DNA of 61,873 bases from contig NZ_LNCI01000017.1 of assembly GCF_001509585.1 (NCBI RefSeq), forward strand, positions 1 to 61,873, in the 5' to 3' direction. Origin of the DNA: Tropicimonas marinistellae. Its GTDB lineage: Bacteria > Pseudomonadota > Alphaproteobacteria > Rhodobacterales > Rhodobacteraceae. The notes beneath the pieces were generated by a model. The model was not told where the DNA came from. It saw nothing but the letters and a program-made list of their open reading frames with translations, and searched no databases. Of the stretch, positions 43,830 to 53,551 are shown one piece after another. The first letter of the stretch is position 1. Each line of letters begins with the position of its first letter. The position numbers and the translations under genes were made by a program.

Positions 43830-43849
43830 AAACTCCCGGAGACCACCCA

Positions 43850-44332
43850 ATGCGCTTCGCCCTTGCCATCTTCCTCGCGCTCGCACCGCATTTTGCCATA
43901 GCCGACGGTCATGACGAGCATTCCGATCACCTCTCGGTCATGGAGGGATTGCGCGCCCTGCACGCCTGGACCCGCGCCACCGATCAGGAAACAGCTCTGG
44001 TTTTCGTTGAGTTGGAGAACATTGGCGATCACCCGATCACACTGGAAGGCGGTATGAGCGACATTGCGGAGAAAACCGAGCTGGTCGGATTCCAGTTGAA
44101 GGGCGGCGAAGGTGTCTACAGTGCGATCCCTATGGTTCCCATCGCACCCGGCAGCGAACTGGTGCTGAAACCCGAAGCGCTGGCGCTGAGAATGAGCGGG
44201 TTGGAGCATGCGCTCGCCAAGGGCGACACATTCGAAGCGGAACTGCGGTTCGACACCGGCCACTTGAAGGTCCACGTCGCCGTCGAAGCCGCGAATGCTC
44301 ACCAACATAGCCACGCCGGACACAACCACTGA
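43850..44332 (+). CDS. Periplasmic PCuAC-like protein with His-rich ends
   Basis: 160 aa with a Sec signal (MRFALAIFLALAPHFAIA). The mature protein opens with DGHDEHSDH and closes with HQHSHAGHNH. The centre (HAWTRATDQETALVFVELEN, then LVLKPEALALRMSGLEHAL) resembles the cupredoxin-like PCuAC fold, which delivers copper. The usual Met ligands are not complete, so zinc is equally plausible. Translated just after the permease (21 bp gap, GGAG site). Probably the metal-binding partner of the cassette. Confidence 0.75.
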   Translation: MRFALAIFLALAPHFAIADGHDEHSDHLSVMEGLRALHAWTRATDQETALVFVELENIGDHPITLEGGMSDIAEKTELVGFQLKGGEGVYSAIPMVPIAPGSELVLKPEALALRMSGLEHALAKGDTFEAELRFDTGHLKVHVAVEAANAHQHSHAGHNH

Positions 44333-44383
44333 CGCGAGACCGGACGGAGGCGGGGCCGCGGGCAGCCCCCCTGCCCCACCCTG

Positions 44384-46030
44384 TTACCTTTGCGCAATCC
44401 GCCAGTTCGGATGCATCCAGGGCTGCGCATTCGACGGAGGTAGCATTTTCCCGAGGATGTGATCTGCCGCCTTCTCGCCCACCATGATCGACGGGCCGTT
44501 GAGGTTACCGTTTGTCACCTGCGGGAAAATGGAGCTATCGGCAAGTCGCAGGCCCTCGACCCCGATCACCCGAACCTGCGGGTCGACCACCGCCATCGGA
44601 TCGTCAGCCCGCCCCATCCTGCAGGTCCCGCAGGGGTGATACGCGCTCTCCACATGCTCCCGGATGAAATCATCCAGCTCGTCGTCGCTCTGCACCGCCG
44701 CGCCTGGCTGGATCTCGTGCTTGAGGAAGGGCTTGAATGCCTCCTGCGCGAATATCTCGCGGGTCAAGCGGATGCACGTCCGGAAGTCCTGCCAATCCTT
44801 CTCGCAGGACATGTAGTTGAAGAGGATCTTCGGAGCGTCCTCCGGATCTGGCGACGCGAGTGTCACCTCCCCCCGGCTCGGCGAACGCATCGGCCCCACG
44901 TGGGCCTGGAATCCGTGACCCTCCGCCGCCGCCTGACCGTCATAGCGCACGGCCATGGGCAGGAAATGGTATTGGATATCCGGGTAATCCACCCCAGCAG
45001 CCGAGCGGATGAAGGCCGCGCTCTCGAACTGGTTTGACGTGCCGAGCCCGGTTTTGGTGAAAAGCCACTGTGCCCCGATGACTGCCTTGGATACCAGGTT
45101 CCAGTGTTTGTAGAGCGTGATAGGCTGGCTGGATGCCATTTGCAGGTAGAGTTCCAGGTGATCCTGCAGGTTCTTGCCGACGCCGGGGCGGTTGACCTTC
45201 GCCTCAATTCCAAACGGCGCCAGTTCTTCTGCCGGTCCGACCCCTGATTGCAACAAGATCTTCGGTGAGTTGATGGAGCCGGCAGCGAGTACGATCTCGC
45301 GCCGCGCAACGATCCGCTTGCCGCCCTTGAGCAAAACCGCCGTCGCGCGGCCCTCTTCGATCTCGATTTTCTCGACCAGACCGCGCACAAGGTCACAGTT
45401 TTCCATCGCGAGCGCGGGCCGCATGTAGGCATTCGCGGCGGACCAGCGCCGACCCCTCCAGACGGTCTGCTCCATCGGCCCGAAACCTTCCTGTTTCTCG
45501 CCGTTGTAGTCGTCGGTAAGCTCGTACCCGGCCTGACGCCCCGCCTCTACGAATGCAGAATAGAGCGGGTTGGCGCGCGGGCCGCGAGTGACATGCAGCG
45601 GTCCGTCTATTCCGCGCCAGGTCGGATCGCCCCCGTGGCCGCTGTCATGCCAGGATTCCATGCGTTTGAAGTACGGAAGCACGTCGGCATAGCTCCATCC
45701 GTCCGCGCCCATCTCGGACCAGATATCGAAATCGCGCGCATGGCCGCGTACATAGACCATCCCGTTGGTCGAAGAGGAGCCGCCAATCACCTTGCCTCGC
45801 GGCGTGGCCAGACGCCGCCCGCCGAGATGCGGCTCCGGCTCGGTGACATAGCCCCAGTCGTAAAGCCCCATGTTCATTGGGTAGGAAAGCGCCGCTGGCA
45901 TCTGGATGAAAGGACCAACATCGGTGCCGCCATGTTCCACCACCAAGACCGACGCGCCGGCCTCGGCGAGGCGAAACGCCGTGGCACATCCCGCGCTTCC
46001 GGCGCCGACGATGACAAAATCCGCTTCCAT
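44384..46030 (-). CDS. betA: Choline dehydrogenase
   Basis: 548-aa GMC oxidoreductase that oxidises choline to betaine aldehyde using FAD. The N-terminal FAD motif is [21 protein letters not shown]. Other marks are the GMC signatures [19 protein letters not shown] and [15 protein letters not shown], and the catalytic region [13 protein letters not shown]. Ten bp after betB in a minus-strand operon, so transcription is expected to follow BetI derepression by choline. Confidence 0.95.
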   Translation of the reverse strand: MEADFVIVGAGSAGCATAFRLAEAGASVLVVEHGGTDVGPFIQMPAALSYPMNMGLYDWGYVTEPEPHLGGRRLATPRGKVIGGSSSTNGMVYVRGHARDFDIWSEMGADGWSYADVLPYFKRMESWHDSGHGGDPTWRGIDGPLHVTRGPRANPLYSAFVEAGRQAGYELTDDYNGEKQEGFGPMEQTVWRGRRWSAANAYMRPALAMENCDLVRGLVEKIEIEEGRATAVLLKGGKRIVARREIVLAAGSINSPKILLQSGVGPAEELAPFGIEAKVNRPGVGKNLQDHLELYLQMASSQPITLYKHWNLVSKAVIGAQWLFTKTGLGTSNQFESAAFIRSAAGVDYPDIQYHFLPMAVRYDGQAAAEGHGFQAHVGPMRSPSRGEVTLASPDPEDAPKILFNYMSCEKDWQDFRTCIRLTREIFAQEAFKPFLKHEIQPGAAVQSDDELDDFIREHVESAYHPCGTCRMGRADDPMAVVDPQVRVIGVEGLRLADSSIFPQVTNGNLNGPSIMVGEKAADHILGKMLPPSNAQPWMHPNWRIAQR

Positions 46031-46039
46031 GGCAGGTTC

Positions 46040-47491
46040 CTAGAACGGGGCCTCTACCGGCGTCATGCCGACGTAGACGGACTTGAGTTGCGAGTAATGG
46101 TCGATGGCGGCATGGGCATTCTCCCGGCCCACACCACTGGCCTTCACACCGCCGAACGGCATTTCGATCGGCGTCAGATTGTAAGTGTTGATCCAGCAGG
46201 TGCCGGCCTCGAAGGCGGCGACGACGCGATGCGCGCGAGCCAGATCACGGGTGAAGACACCGGCGGCGAGGCCGAACTCCGTGGCGTTCGCGCGAGCCAG
46301 TGCCTCCTCCTCGGTCTCGAAAGCCAGGACAGACATGACCGGGCCGAAGATCTCCTCGCGCGCGATGGTCATCTCGTCAGTGACTTCGGCGAATACGGTC
46401 GGCTCCAGGAAGAGACCACCGAGCGCATGCGCCCCGCCCCCGGTGACGAGCCGCGCGCCCTCCTCGACACCCTTTGCGATATAGGCCAACGCGATGTCCC
46501 GTTGCGCCTCAGAGACCATCGGTCCGAAATTGGTCGCCTCGTCCAGCGGATCGCCGATTGTCGCAGCCTCGGTACGGGCCTTCAACCGGTCGAGGAAGGA
46601 CGGCAGGATACCCTTCTGTACGAAAACGCGAGTGCCGTTGGAACAAACCTGACCGGAGGAATAGAAATTGCCGTTGATCGCGGCGCTGACCGCATCCTCG
46701 AGATTCGCGTCGTCGAAGACGATCAGCGGCGACTTTCCACCAAGTTCCATCGTGACGTTTTTCATTCCTGCGGCGGCGGCGGCGTAGACCTTGCGCCCAG
46801 TCGGCACGGACCCGGTGAGCGAGACCTTGGCAACCCGCGGATCGGCCACAAGCGCGGCGCCGACCTCGCCGAAACCCTGAACAACGTTGAAGACGCCCGC
46901 GGGCAACCCGGCCTCGGTCAGGATCTCCGCCAGTTTGAGCGCCCCGAGCGGTGTGACCTCGGAGGGTTTGAAGACCATCGTGTTGCCGCAGGCGAGCGCC
47001 GGCGCCGCCTTCCAGCAGGCGATCTGGGTCGGGTAGTTCCAAGCTCCGATTCCAACGCAGAGCCCGAGCGGTTCGCGGATCGTATAGGCAAAATCGGCGC
47101 CGAGAGGGATATGTTCGCCGGTCAACCCCGCTGCGATGGCACCGAAATACTCCAGGCAATCAGCGCCTGAAGCAGCATCCGCGACGAGCGTTTCCTGCAA
47201 GGGCTTTCCAGTGTCCATGGTCTCGAGGATCGAGAGGTCCCGGTTACGGTCGCGCATGATCTCGGCAGCACGGCGAAGTATGCGGCCACGCTCGCTGCCC
47301 GTCATTGCCGCCCAGCCTGCACGGGCGGTTTCAGCGGCCGACAACGCCTGCTCGACGACCGCGGGGGTGGCGGCGTGCAATCGTGCGATTTCGGCGCCGG
47401 TCGCCGGATAGAACGAAACGAGCGGAGCGCCTGCGGTATCTTCGGTTGGGCGCCCGCCTATGTAGTGGCTGGCTGTCGGCTGCGTATCCAT
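46040..47491 (-). CDS. betB: Betaine aldehyde dehydrogenase
   Basis: 483-aa NAD(P)-dependent aldehyde dehydrogenase giving glycine betaine. Markers are [26 protein letters not shown] (catalytic Glu), [13 protein letters not shown] (catalytic Cys) and [10 protein letters not shown]. The C-terminal [21 protein letters not shown] is betaine-type. ATG 47491 was preferred because AAAGGA precedes it and the conserved domain begins there; the frame stays open to 47557. Confidence 0.95.
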   Translation of the reverse strand: MDTQPTASHYIGGRPTEDTAGAPLVSFYPATGAEIARLHAATPAVVEQALSAAETARAGWAAMTGSERGRILRRAAEIMRDRNRDLSILETMDTGKPLQETLVADAASGADCLEYFGAIAAGLTGEHIPLGADFAYTIREPLGLCVGIGAWNYPTQIACWKAAPALACGNTMVFKPSEVTPLGALKLAEILTEAGLPAGVFNVVQGFGEVGAALVADPRVAKVSLTGSVPTGRKVYAAAAAGMKNVTMELGGKSPLIVFDDANLEDAVSAAINGNFYSSGQVCSNGTRVFVQKGILPSFLDRLKARTEAATIGDPLDEATNFGPMVSEAQRDIALAYIAKGVEEGARLVTGGGAHALGGLFLEPTVFAEVTDEMTIAREEIFGPVMSVLAFETEEEALARANATEFGLAAGVFTRDLARAHRVVAAFEAGTCWINTYNLTPIEMPFGGVKASGVGRENAHAAIDHYSQLKSVYVGMTPVEAPF

Positions 47492-47538
47492 TGCCTGTGC
47501 CGGTCCTTTCCTGTCATGCGCCGGGGTCGACCTGAAAC

Positions 47539-48180
47539 TCACTTCCATTGCGGGCACGGCCCTCCCCGGTCACTCACACTCATCGTTTTTGTCTGGCCAA
47601 GTTTTTGTCTGGCCAAATTCATCTCGAGGTACTCGAGGGCGATCTCCTCGGGGCGATCCGGCTTCTCACCATCTCCGCGCAAGACCCAGCGGATATAAGC
47701 TCCGTCAATGATCGACGCGATGCCCTCCGCAATCACCGATGCCCGCTCCGGAGCAAGCTGGCGCAGTTCGTGTAGAAGATTCGAGCGTAGCCGGTGATGG
47801 TAGATGCGCAGAAGCCGCGCCACCTCGTCGGATTTTTGGGCGTAGACATAAAAATTCAGCCAGGCACCAACGGTCTCGGGATGCATGTTCAACTCCGAAA
47901 AACTGGTCCGAACGATGATCTCCAACCTCTCGCGCGCGTCGGTCCTCCCGGCGAGGTTTTCCCGGACCTCTGCCCCAAACGCCATAAGGATATGGCGCAT
48001 CGCCGCAACGAACATCTTGTTTTTGCTTCCGAAATAGTGATGCGCGAGCGCGCTGGACATGCCGGCGCGCCGGGCGATCTGACTGACCGTCACGTCCATG
48101 GTTCCTGACTCGCCGATCTCCGTGATCACCGCCTCGATCAGCGCAGTTGTCCGGACCGGCTGCATACCCAGTTTCGGCAT
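47539..48180 (-). CDS. betI: Choline-responsive TetR repressor BetI, C-terminally extended
   Basis: 213-aa TetR family regulator. The N-terminal helix-turn-helix ([26 protein letters not shown]) and the body ([20 protein letters not shown], then [19 protein letters not shown]) are typical BetI. Choline binding should release it from the bet/cho promoters. The expected length is about 195 aa. Here a perfect 16-bp tandem duplication (47585-47616) shifts the frame at the 3' end and adds about 20 residues. Without one copy, the frame would close with NLARQKR and a TGA, at 194 aa. Divergent from choX. Confidence 0.92.
   Translation of the reverse strand: MPKLGMQPVRTTALIEAVITEIGESGTMDVTVSQIARRAGMSSALAHHYFGSKNKMFVAAMRHILMAFGAEVRENLAGRTDARERLEIIVRTSFSELNMHPETVGAWLNFYVYAQKSDEVARLLRIYHHRLRSNLLHELRQLAPERASVIAEGIASIIDGAYIRWVLRGDGEKPDRPEEIALEYLEMNLARQKLGQTKTMSVSDRGGPCPQWK
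47585..47616. repeat. Perfect 16-bp tandem duplication inside betI
   Basis: GTTTTTGTCTGGCCAA occurs at 47585-47600 and again, without any gap, at 47601-47616. Sixteen is not a multiple of three, so the reading frame of betI changes across the repeat. Consistent with a recent slippage duplication. Confidence 0.95.
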
Positions 48181-48217
48181 TTCGTCTCTCGACAGTTGTC
48201 AAACGTGACTCAACACG

Positions 48218-48243
48218 TTTTTAATTGACTCATCAATCAAAAA
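48218..48243. promoter_or_regulatory. BetI-type operator between betI and choX
   Basis: TTTTTAATTGA-CTCA-TCAATCAAAAA is an 11-bp dyad with one mismatch. Its core ATTGA-N4-TCAAT resembles the BetI site known from E. coli. Lying between betI (minus) and choX (plus), it could control both. Confidence 0.65.
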
Positions 48244-48260
48244 CACAGGGAAGGTTCCTC

Positions 48261-49184
48261 ATGCTCCGTACTGCCGCACTTGCCCTGGTCCTCGCGGCCA
48301 GCCAGGCGACCGCCCAAGCCCAATGCGACAGCGTCACGTTTTCGGACGTGGGCTGGACCGACATCACAGCGACCACGGCCGCGACGACCTTCGTACTGGA
48401 GGCGCTCGGCTACGAGACCGATATCAAGGTCCTCTCGGTCCCGGTGACCTACACCTCGATGGCTGAAGGTGACATCGACATTTTCCTGGGCAACTGGATG
48501 CCAACGATGGAGGGTGATATCGCCCCCTACCGCGATGCGGGCACGGTCGACACCGTGCGCGAGAACCTGACCGGCGCGAAGTACACGCTTGCCGTAAACA
48601 AGGCCGCAACCGACCTCGGAATCAAGGACTTCGCCGACATCGCGAAATTCGAGCAAGAGCTCGACGGCGAGATCTACGGCATCGAGCCCGGCAACGACGG
48701 CAACCGCCTGATCCAATCGATGATTGACGGCGACGCATTCGGACTGAGCGGGTTCAAGGTCAAGGAAAGCTCCGAACAGGGTATGCTGGCGCAGGTCGCC
48801 CGGGCCACAAAGAAGGGTGATCCGATCGTCTTTCTCGGCTGGGAACCGCATCCGATGAACGCGAACTTCGAAATGGGTTACCTCACCGGCGGCGACGATT
48901 TCTTCGGCCCGGACCTTGGCGGCGCCACGGTCTACACCAACACCCGCGCGGGTTACGTGTCGGAATGCTCGAACGTCGGAAAGCTGCTTGAAAACCTCGT
49001 CTTCTCACTGGCGATGGAGAACGAGATCATGGGCGCGATCCTGGATGGTGGAGAAGAGCCAACCGATGCCGCGTCCGCCTGGCTCGCCGCCAATCCGGAT
49101 GCATGGATGGGTTGGCTCGACGGTGTGACCACCAAGGATGGCGGCGATGCATCTGCCGCTGTTAAGGCCGCTCTGGGAATGTAA
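48261..49184 (+). CDS. choX: Choline ABC transporter substrate-binding protein
   Basis: 307 aa, with a Sec signal (MLRTAALALVLAASQATAQA). The ATG at 48261 has AGGGAAGG 6 bases upstream. The ProX/ChoX-type sequence includes FSDVGWTDITATTAATTFVLEALGY, FLGNWMPTM and LGWEPHPMN. Aromatic residues in these motifs form the box that holds the trimethylammonium group. It feeds choline to the betaine pathway encoded opposite. First gene of choXWV; a hairpin follows it. Confidence 0.94.
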   Translation: MLRTAALALVLAASQATAQAQCDSVTFSDVGWTDITATTAATTFVLEALGYETDIKVLSVPVTYTSMAEGDIDIFLGNWMPTMEGDIAPYRDAGTVDTVRENLTGAKYTLAVNKAATDLGIKDFADIAKFEQELDGEIYGIEPGNDGNRLIQSMIDGDAFGLSGFKVKESSEQGMLAQVARATKKGDPIVFLGWEPHPMNANFEMGYLTGGDDFFGPDLGGATVYTNTRAGYVSECSNVGKLLENLVFSLAMENEIMGAILDGGEEPTDAASAWLAANPDAWMGWLDGVTTKDGGDASAAVKAALGM

Positions 49185-49215
49185 CCGCCCACGTCGAGCG
49201 ACGTACGGCGCAAAA

Positions 49216-49247
49216 GGCATCGGGGATCTGGACAACGCCCCGATGCC
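49216..49247. promoter_or_regulatory. Stem-loop between choX and choW
   Basis: A 10-bp perfect stem (GGCATCGGGG at 49216-49225 with CCCCGATGCC at 49238-49247) and a 12-nt loop. Between a binding-protein gene and its permease, such structures usually protect the 5' transcript and lower downstream expression. No T-run follows on the plus strand. Confidence 0.55.
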
Positions 49248-49312
49248 TGTGTGCAACTGCGTGGGACAGCGCGCGTAAAACGGCGTAGCCAACGCGCTCT
49301 TCTGGAGGTTCG

Positions 49313-50146
49313 ATGGATTTTTTGACGGACACCAAGATCCCGGTCGGGTCCGCCGCCGAAGCGGTATTCGACTGGCTTCAGGATCACGGTGAGTGGTTCT
49401 TTGACACGTTGTCAGACGTCCTCGAAGCGCTGATCAATTCAATCCTCTGGACGCTCCAGACGCCACATCCGCTCGCGGTTCTAGCCGTTTTCGTCGCCTT
49501 GACCTGGCTTCTCCAACGCAGTTGGAAGATCTGCCTGTTCGTGGCGCTCGGCTTCCTCTTCATTCTGAACCAGGGGTACTGGGAGGAAACGACGGAGAGC
49601 CTGACGCTCGTGCTTTCGGCCTGCGTGGTCTGCATGACCCTTGGTGTTCCCATCGGCGTTGCCGCAGCCCATCGGCCAAAACTCTACATGGCGATGCGGC
49701 CGGTACTGGATCTCATGCAGACGCTGCCGACATTCGTGTACCTGATCCCCGCCATCGTCTTCTTTGGCATCGGCATGGTACCGGGATTGATCGCAACCGT
49801 GGTGTTCGTGTTGCCCGCGCCAATCCGGCTAACGTGGCTCGGTGTCTCATCCACACCCAAACCCCTTTTGGAAGCCGCACGCGCCTTTGGCGCCACGCCG
49901 ACGCAGGTTCTGACCAAGGTCGAGCTTCCCTATGCGTTCCCACAGATAATGGCCGGACTGAACCAGACAATCATGCTATCTCTCTCGATGGTTGTGATTG
50001 CCGCGCTGGTCGGCGCCGATGGACTCGGCGTACCGGTGGTTCGGGCACTCAATCAGGTGAACACCGCGCTAGGTTTCGAATCCGGCTTCGTGATCGTCGT
50101 CGTCGCGATCATGCTGGACCGCATTCTGAGGATCGACCGCAAATGA
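49313..50146 (+). CDS. choW: Choline ABC transporter permease
   Basis: 277-aa ProW-like permease with about six membrane spans. The core is PLLEAARAFGATPTQVLTKVELPYAFPQIMAGLNQTIMLSLSMVVIAALVGADGLG, containing the EAA-type docking loop. GGAGG precedes the ATG by 4 bases. Its stop overlaps choV as ATGA. Confidence 0.94.
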   Translation: MDFLTDTKIPVGSAAEAVFDWLQDHGEWFFDTLSDVLEALINSILWTLQTPHPLAVLAVFVALTWLLQRSWKICLFVALGFLFILNQGYWEETTESLTLVLSACVVCMTLGVPIGVAAAHRPKLYMAMRPVLDLMQTLPTFVYLIPAIVFFGIGMVPGLIATVVFVLPAPIRLTWLGVSSTPKPLLEAARAFGATPTQVLTKVELPYAFPQIMAGLNQTIMLSLSMVVIAALVGADGLGVPVVRALNQVNTALGFESGFVIVVVAIMLDRILRIDRK

Positions 50147-51165
50147 CCATCGCAGTCAGCTTCGACAATGTATCCATTGTCTTTGGTAACCACCCCGAAA
50201 CGGCCCTCCCGCTGATGGATGCCGGCCAAACTCGCCAGGAAATTCAGGCCGAGACCAAGCAGGTGCTCGGCGTCCACGATTGCAATGTCGAGGTGAACGA
50301 GGGCGAGATTCTCGTCCTCATGGGCTTGTCCGGCTCTGGAAAATCCACGCTTTTGCGCGCCGTTAACGGTCTCAATCCGGTCGTGCGCGGGGAAGTCCGT
50401 ATCAACGATGGCGACGAAATGGTCAGCGTGACCCACGCAAACCCTGCCGATTTGCGCCGGCTGCGCCAGACACGGGTCGCCATGGTGTTCCAGCAATTCG
50501 GCCTGCTGCCCTGGCGCTCGGTGCGGGAGAATGTGGGCCTCGGGCTGGAACTGGCTGGTATGCCCGTCGAGGAGCGCAACGGCAAGGTGGAGGCACAACT
50601 TGCCCTTGTCGGGCTTTCCGACTGGGCAGACAGCAAGGTTTCCGCGCTTTCGGGCGGGATGCAACAGCGCGTCGGCCTTGCTCGTGCGTTTGCGACCGAG
50701 GCGCCAATCCTGCTCATGGACGAACCTTTTTCTGCCCTCGACCCTCTCATCCGCAACCACTTGCAAGACGAGTTGATCGAGCTTCAGCACAAACTCAAAC
50801 GCACCATCATCTTCGTAAGCCATGATCTCGACGAAGCCTTCAAGCTCGGTGACAGGATCGCAATCATGGAGGGGGGGCGGATCGTGCAATGCGGCTCGCC
50901 CAAGGAGATTTTCGCCAACCCCGCGAACCAATACGTGCAAGATTTTGTCAATCACATGAATCCGCTTGGCGTGTTGACGGCTTCGGATGCCATGCAGCCA
51001 CCCGCCGGCCCCTACCCCGTCACTGTCGCCCCAACAACACCGATAAACGAACTGATGACACGTCTGGCAGAAACCGGTGGCCCGATTGGCGTGATGGAGG
51101 ATGGCGTCGCCATCGGCGAGGTCACGAAGGATTCGGTTTTGAAGGGGCTTGTTCGGGCGTTCTGA
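50143..51165 (+). CDS. choV: Choline ABC transporter ATP-binding protein
   Basis: 340-aa ProV-like ATPase. Walker A is GLSGSGKSTLL, the Q-loop VFQQFGLLPWRSV, the signature LSGGMQQRVGLARAF, and Walker B ILLMDEPFSALDP. A C-terminal regulatory tail (about residues 285-340) is shorter than a full CBS pair. The last 44 bp overlap the 3' end of the convergent ATPase gene on the minus strand. Confidence 0.94.
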   Translation: MTIAVSFDNVSIVFGNHPETALPLMDAGQTRQEIQAETKQVLGVHDCNVEVNEGEILVLMGLSGSGKSTLLRAVNGLNPVVRGEVRINDGDEMVSVTHANPADLRRLRQTRVAMVFQQFGLLPWRSVRENVGLGLELAGMPVEERNGKVEAQLALVGLSDWADSKVSALSGGMQQRVGLARAFATEAPILLMDEPFSALDPLIRNHLQDELIELQHKLKRTIIFVSHDLDEAFKLGDRIAIMEGGRIVQCGSPKEIFANPANQYVQDFVNHMNPLGVLTASDAMQPPAGPYPVTVAPTTPINELMTRLAETGGPIGVMEDGVAIGEVTKDSVLKGLVRAF

Positions 51166-51787
51166 GCTGACCAGCGGGTGCAGCCGTAAGGGTCATAACC
51201 TGCTCAGCAACAATGTGTGCCTCGCCCGCGTCATGGGTCACGATCAATGCCGCGGCACCGCGCCCGGAAAGATCATATTTCACGAGCGCATGCATCCGTT
51301 TGGCGAGCTCTGCGTCGAGCGCCCGAAATGACTCGTCGAGCAGCAAGAGATCGGGTTTTGTTACCATTGCCCGGGCCAACGCAACCCGTTGGCGCATTCC
51401 CCCAGACAGCTGGCGCGGAAACTTCTGCTGATCGGCGCGTGTCAAGCCTACCGCGCTGAGCATTCGAGCGGCCCGCTCCCTGCGCTCCACAGCTGAAATC
51501 CGGTCGGCTTTCAACGCGAAGGCGACATTTGTCAAAGCGGTCCGCCACGGCAGAAGTGTCGGATCCTGAAACACGATGGCGCTACGCCGTGCGTGGCTCC
51601 GGATTTTGCCGGACGTAGGCGCCAGAAGACCTGCCGCCAGCGCCAACACCGTGCTTTTTCCGCAACCCGACGGTCCCATGAGTGCCGTGATCCCACCTGC
51701 GGGGATGGTAAAATCGACACCTGCCAAAACTGGCACATCGCCATAGGCGAAATGAACATCCTCGAATGCGACCGCGTAGCCGTTCAT
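51122..51787 (-). CDS. ABC transporter ATP-binding protein, NitT/TauT type
   Basis: 221-aa ATPase (SsuB/TauB/ThiZ-like). Walker A is GPSGCGKST, the Q-loop VFQDPTLLPWRTAL, the signature LSGGMRQRVALARAM, and Walker B LLLLDE. The ATG overlaps the permease stop as ATGA. Third gene of a small importer downstream of the [FeFe]-hydrogenase genes on the same strand. The substrate is unknown. Confidence 0.93.
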   Translation of the reverse strand: MNGYAVAFEDVHFAYGDVPVLAGVDFTIPAGGITALMGPSGCGKSTVLALAAGLLAPTSGKIRSHARRSAIVFQDPTLLPWRTALTNVAFALKADRISAVERRERAARMLSAVGLTRADQQKFPRQLSGGMRQRVALARAMVTKPDLLLLDESFRALDAELAKRMHALVKYDLSGRGAAALIVTHDAGEAHIVAEQVMTLTAAPAGQLRTPEQAPSKPNPS

Positions 51788-52539
51788 CGGCCGGCGCCCG
51801 TGCCATCGCCTCGCCAAACCGCCATCCGGCGCCTGACACGTTGCAGAACGCCATGGTCGATCAGCATCAGGACGCTGACGATGACCACGACCCAGCTCAT
51901 TGTCTCTGCGGTGTCCACCCGCGCACGCGCCCCGGCTATGCCGTCACCTATCCCACCTGCGCCGGACAGCAGTTCCGCCATCACACTTACTTTCCAGGAC
52001 ATCGCAAATGCGGATGCCAGCGCCGGAATGAGGTGACTGACCATATGTGGTCCATAGACATCAAGCATTGTCGCCAAAGGCGGCGCGCGATAAGCGCGGG
52101 CCATGCGGGCGAGATCTCCATCAAGGCTGAGCGCGCCCTCCGTTGCTGCGGCGAAGACGATCGGGCCGGTCGCGACGGCCACGGTGAAGACCACGGCCCA
52201 GACTCCACCGAACCAAAGGAGCGCCAATACGACCCAGGCGATTGCCGGAACGCCAAGCAAGATGATCGCAACCGGCTGCAACGTGAATCGTACCGACGCA
52301 TGCAACCCCGCGAGCGTGCCGGCCACCGTTCCGAATAGCGCCGCGATCAGCCAGCCCGAAAACGCGTGTGCGGCCGTCGCGAACACCGCTGGTGCAAGCT
52401 CTCCAGAACGAGCCAGCAGCAACAACGTGGCGGCCGTCGCGTCCAGCCCAGGCAGCACAAGGTCACCATAGGCGCGGTGCCCAGCCTCCCACAGACCAAG
52501 CAGGACTAGGACACCGACAGCACCATAGAGCCACCGCAT
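51784..52539 (-). CDS. ABC transporter permease, NitT/TauT type
   Basis: 251-aa permease with about six spans (MRWLYGAVGVLVLLGLWEAGH at the start). The EAA-type loop and the typical SWKVSVMAELLSGAGGIGDGI motif are visible. The ATG at 52539 lies 4 bp after the binding-protein stop. The conserved core resembles thiamine-precursor, sulfonate and nitrate importers. Confidence 0.92.
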   Translation of the reverse strand: MRWLYGAVGVLVLLGLWEAGHRAYGDLVLPGLDATAATLLLLARSGELAPAVFATAAHAFSGWLIAALFGTVAGTLAGLHASVRFTLQPVAIILLGVPAIAWVVLALLWFGGVWAVVFTVAVATGPIVFAAATEGALSLDGDLARMARAYRAPPLATMLDVYGPHMVSHLIPALASAFAMSWKVSVMAELLSGAGGIGDGIAGARARVDTAETMSWVVVIVSVLMLIDHGVLQRVRRRMAVWRGDGTGAGR

Positions 52540-52543
52540 GTTC

Positions 52544-53551
52544 TCAACCCCAATAGAACGCCGGATGCGGCAGGCCGCCACCGACGATGCCCGGGTCGAG
52601 GCTCATCAAGTGTTTGAAATATATATCGATATCCGCCCGCGCCTCCCGTGCGGAGACAACGTCCAGATGTATATTGGGTACGGATTTCGCAATGACCGGA
52701 GCCGGCAACGGTAGCGTGAGACTGGCGAGCGCCCCGGCCATGTCGGGGTTCTCCAACACCCATGTCCCCGCTTCGACGCAGGCCGCATGAACCGCCGCAA
52801 CGACATCGGCATGCGCATCGAGAAACGCAGCGTTGGCCGCCAACCCGACCTGCGGGATACGCGCTCCGCGCCCGGTGTGTTGGCCATAGGTCTCTGTAAC
52901 GTCGATGGCCCGCTTGATCGGCAAACCGGCCTTCGCGGCTCGCGCCAATGCCGCTGTTGCCGCAGGTTCGTGCAGCACGGCCACGTCGCCGCGCCCATTG
53001 AGGTAAAGCGGTACGGCTTCGCCGGGAGAGCCCACGTAGTCCAGTTGCAGATCGTTGTCCGGATCGAGCCCCGACCATGTCAACACGAGGCGGAACAATA
53101 GGTCAGGTGCCTCGTTCTTGTTGGAGAGCAGTACGTGCCGTCCGGCAAGGTCCTCGATCCTGGTGATGCTCTCGTCCCGGGCCATGACGTAGAGCACCCC
53201 CCAGGAAACGACATTGATCATTGTCGTGCCTGCCCCGCGATTGAAGAAATTGGCCGCGGCGTAGGTTGATGTCGCAAAGAGCTGAAACTCGCCCGAGGCA
53301 ATACCTGCGCGCATCTGGTCGGTGCTCTTCCAGCTGTCTAGCACAACTCCCGGTGAAACCTCGTCCAACATGCCGGACGCCACCGCCCGGGCAAGAACAA
53401 CCGACGGCGTCGCGGGAATGCCCCAGAGCGTCAGTCCCTCCGCAGGCTCGGCGCGCGGCGTGTCGCGGCCAGGCGGAACAACCCCAATAACGCCTGCGCA
53501 CGCCAGCCCCCGCAAGAGCCGGCGACGACTGACCGTATTCGCGTGTCCCAT
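52544..53551 (-). CDS. ABC transporter substrate-binding protein, NMT1/SsuA-like, Tat-type signal
   Basis: 335 aa. The twin-arginine start (SRRRLLRGLACAGVIG) suggests Tat export. The body (LTLWGIPATPSVVLARAVASGMLD, then LFATSTYAAANFFNRGAG, then GDVAVLHEPAATAAL) follows the NMT1/SsuA fold. It begins 98 bp after the hydrogenase gene, so co-transcription is likely. The ligand is not inferable from sequence; related receptors bind pyrimidine precursors, sulfonates, bicarbonate or nitrate. Confidence 0.88.
   Translation of the reverse strand: MGHANTVSRRRLLRGLACAGVIGVVPPGRDTPRAEPAEGLTLWGIPATPSVVLARAVASGMLDEVSPGVVLDSWKSTDQMRAGIASGEFQLFATSTYAAANFFNRGAGTTMINVVSWGVLYVMARDESITRIEDLAGRHVLLSNKNEAPDLLFRLVLTWSGLDPDNDLQLDYVGSPGEAVPLYLNGRGDVAVLHEPAATAALARAAKAGLPIKRAIDVTETYGQHTGRGARIPQVGLAANAAFLDAHADVVAAVHAACVEAGTWVLENPDMAGALASLTLPLPAPVIAKSVPNIHLDVVSAREARADIDIYFKHLMSLDPGIVGGGLPHPAFYWG

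Noticed and set aside
49522-50142. Plus-strand frame extending choV upstream by about 200 codons
   Set aside because: It overlaps choW in another frame, lacks motifs, and the choV ATG at 50143 has the expected ATGA overlap.
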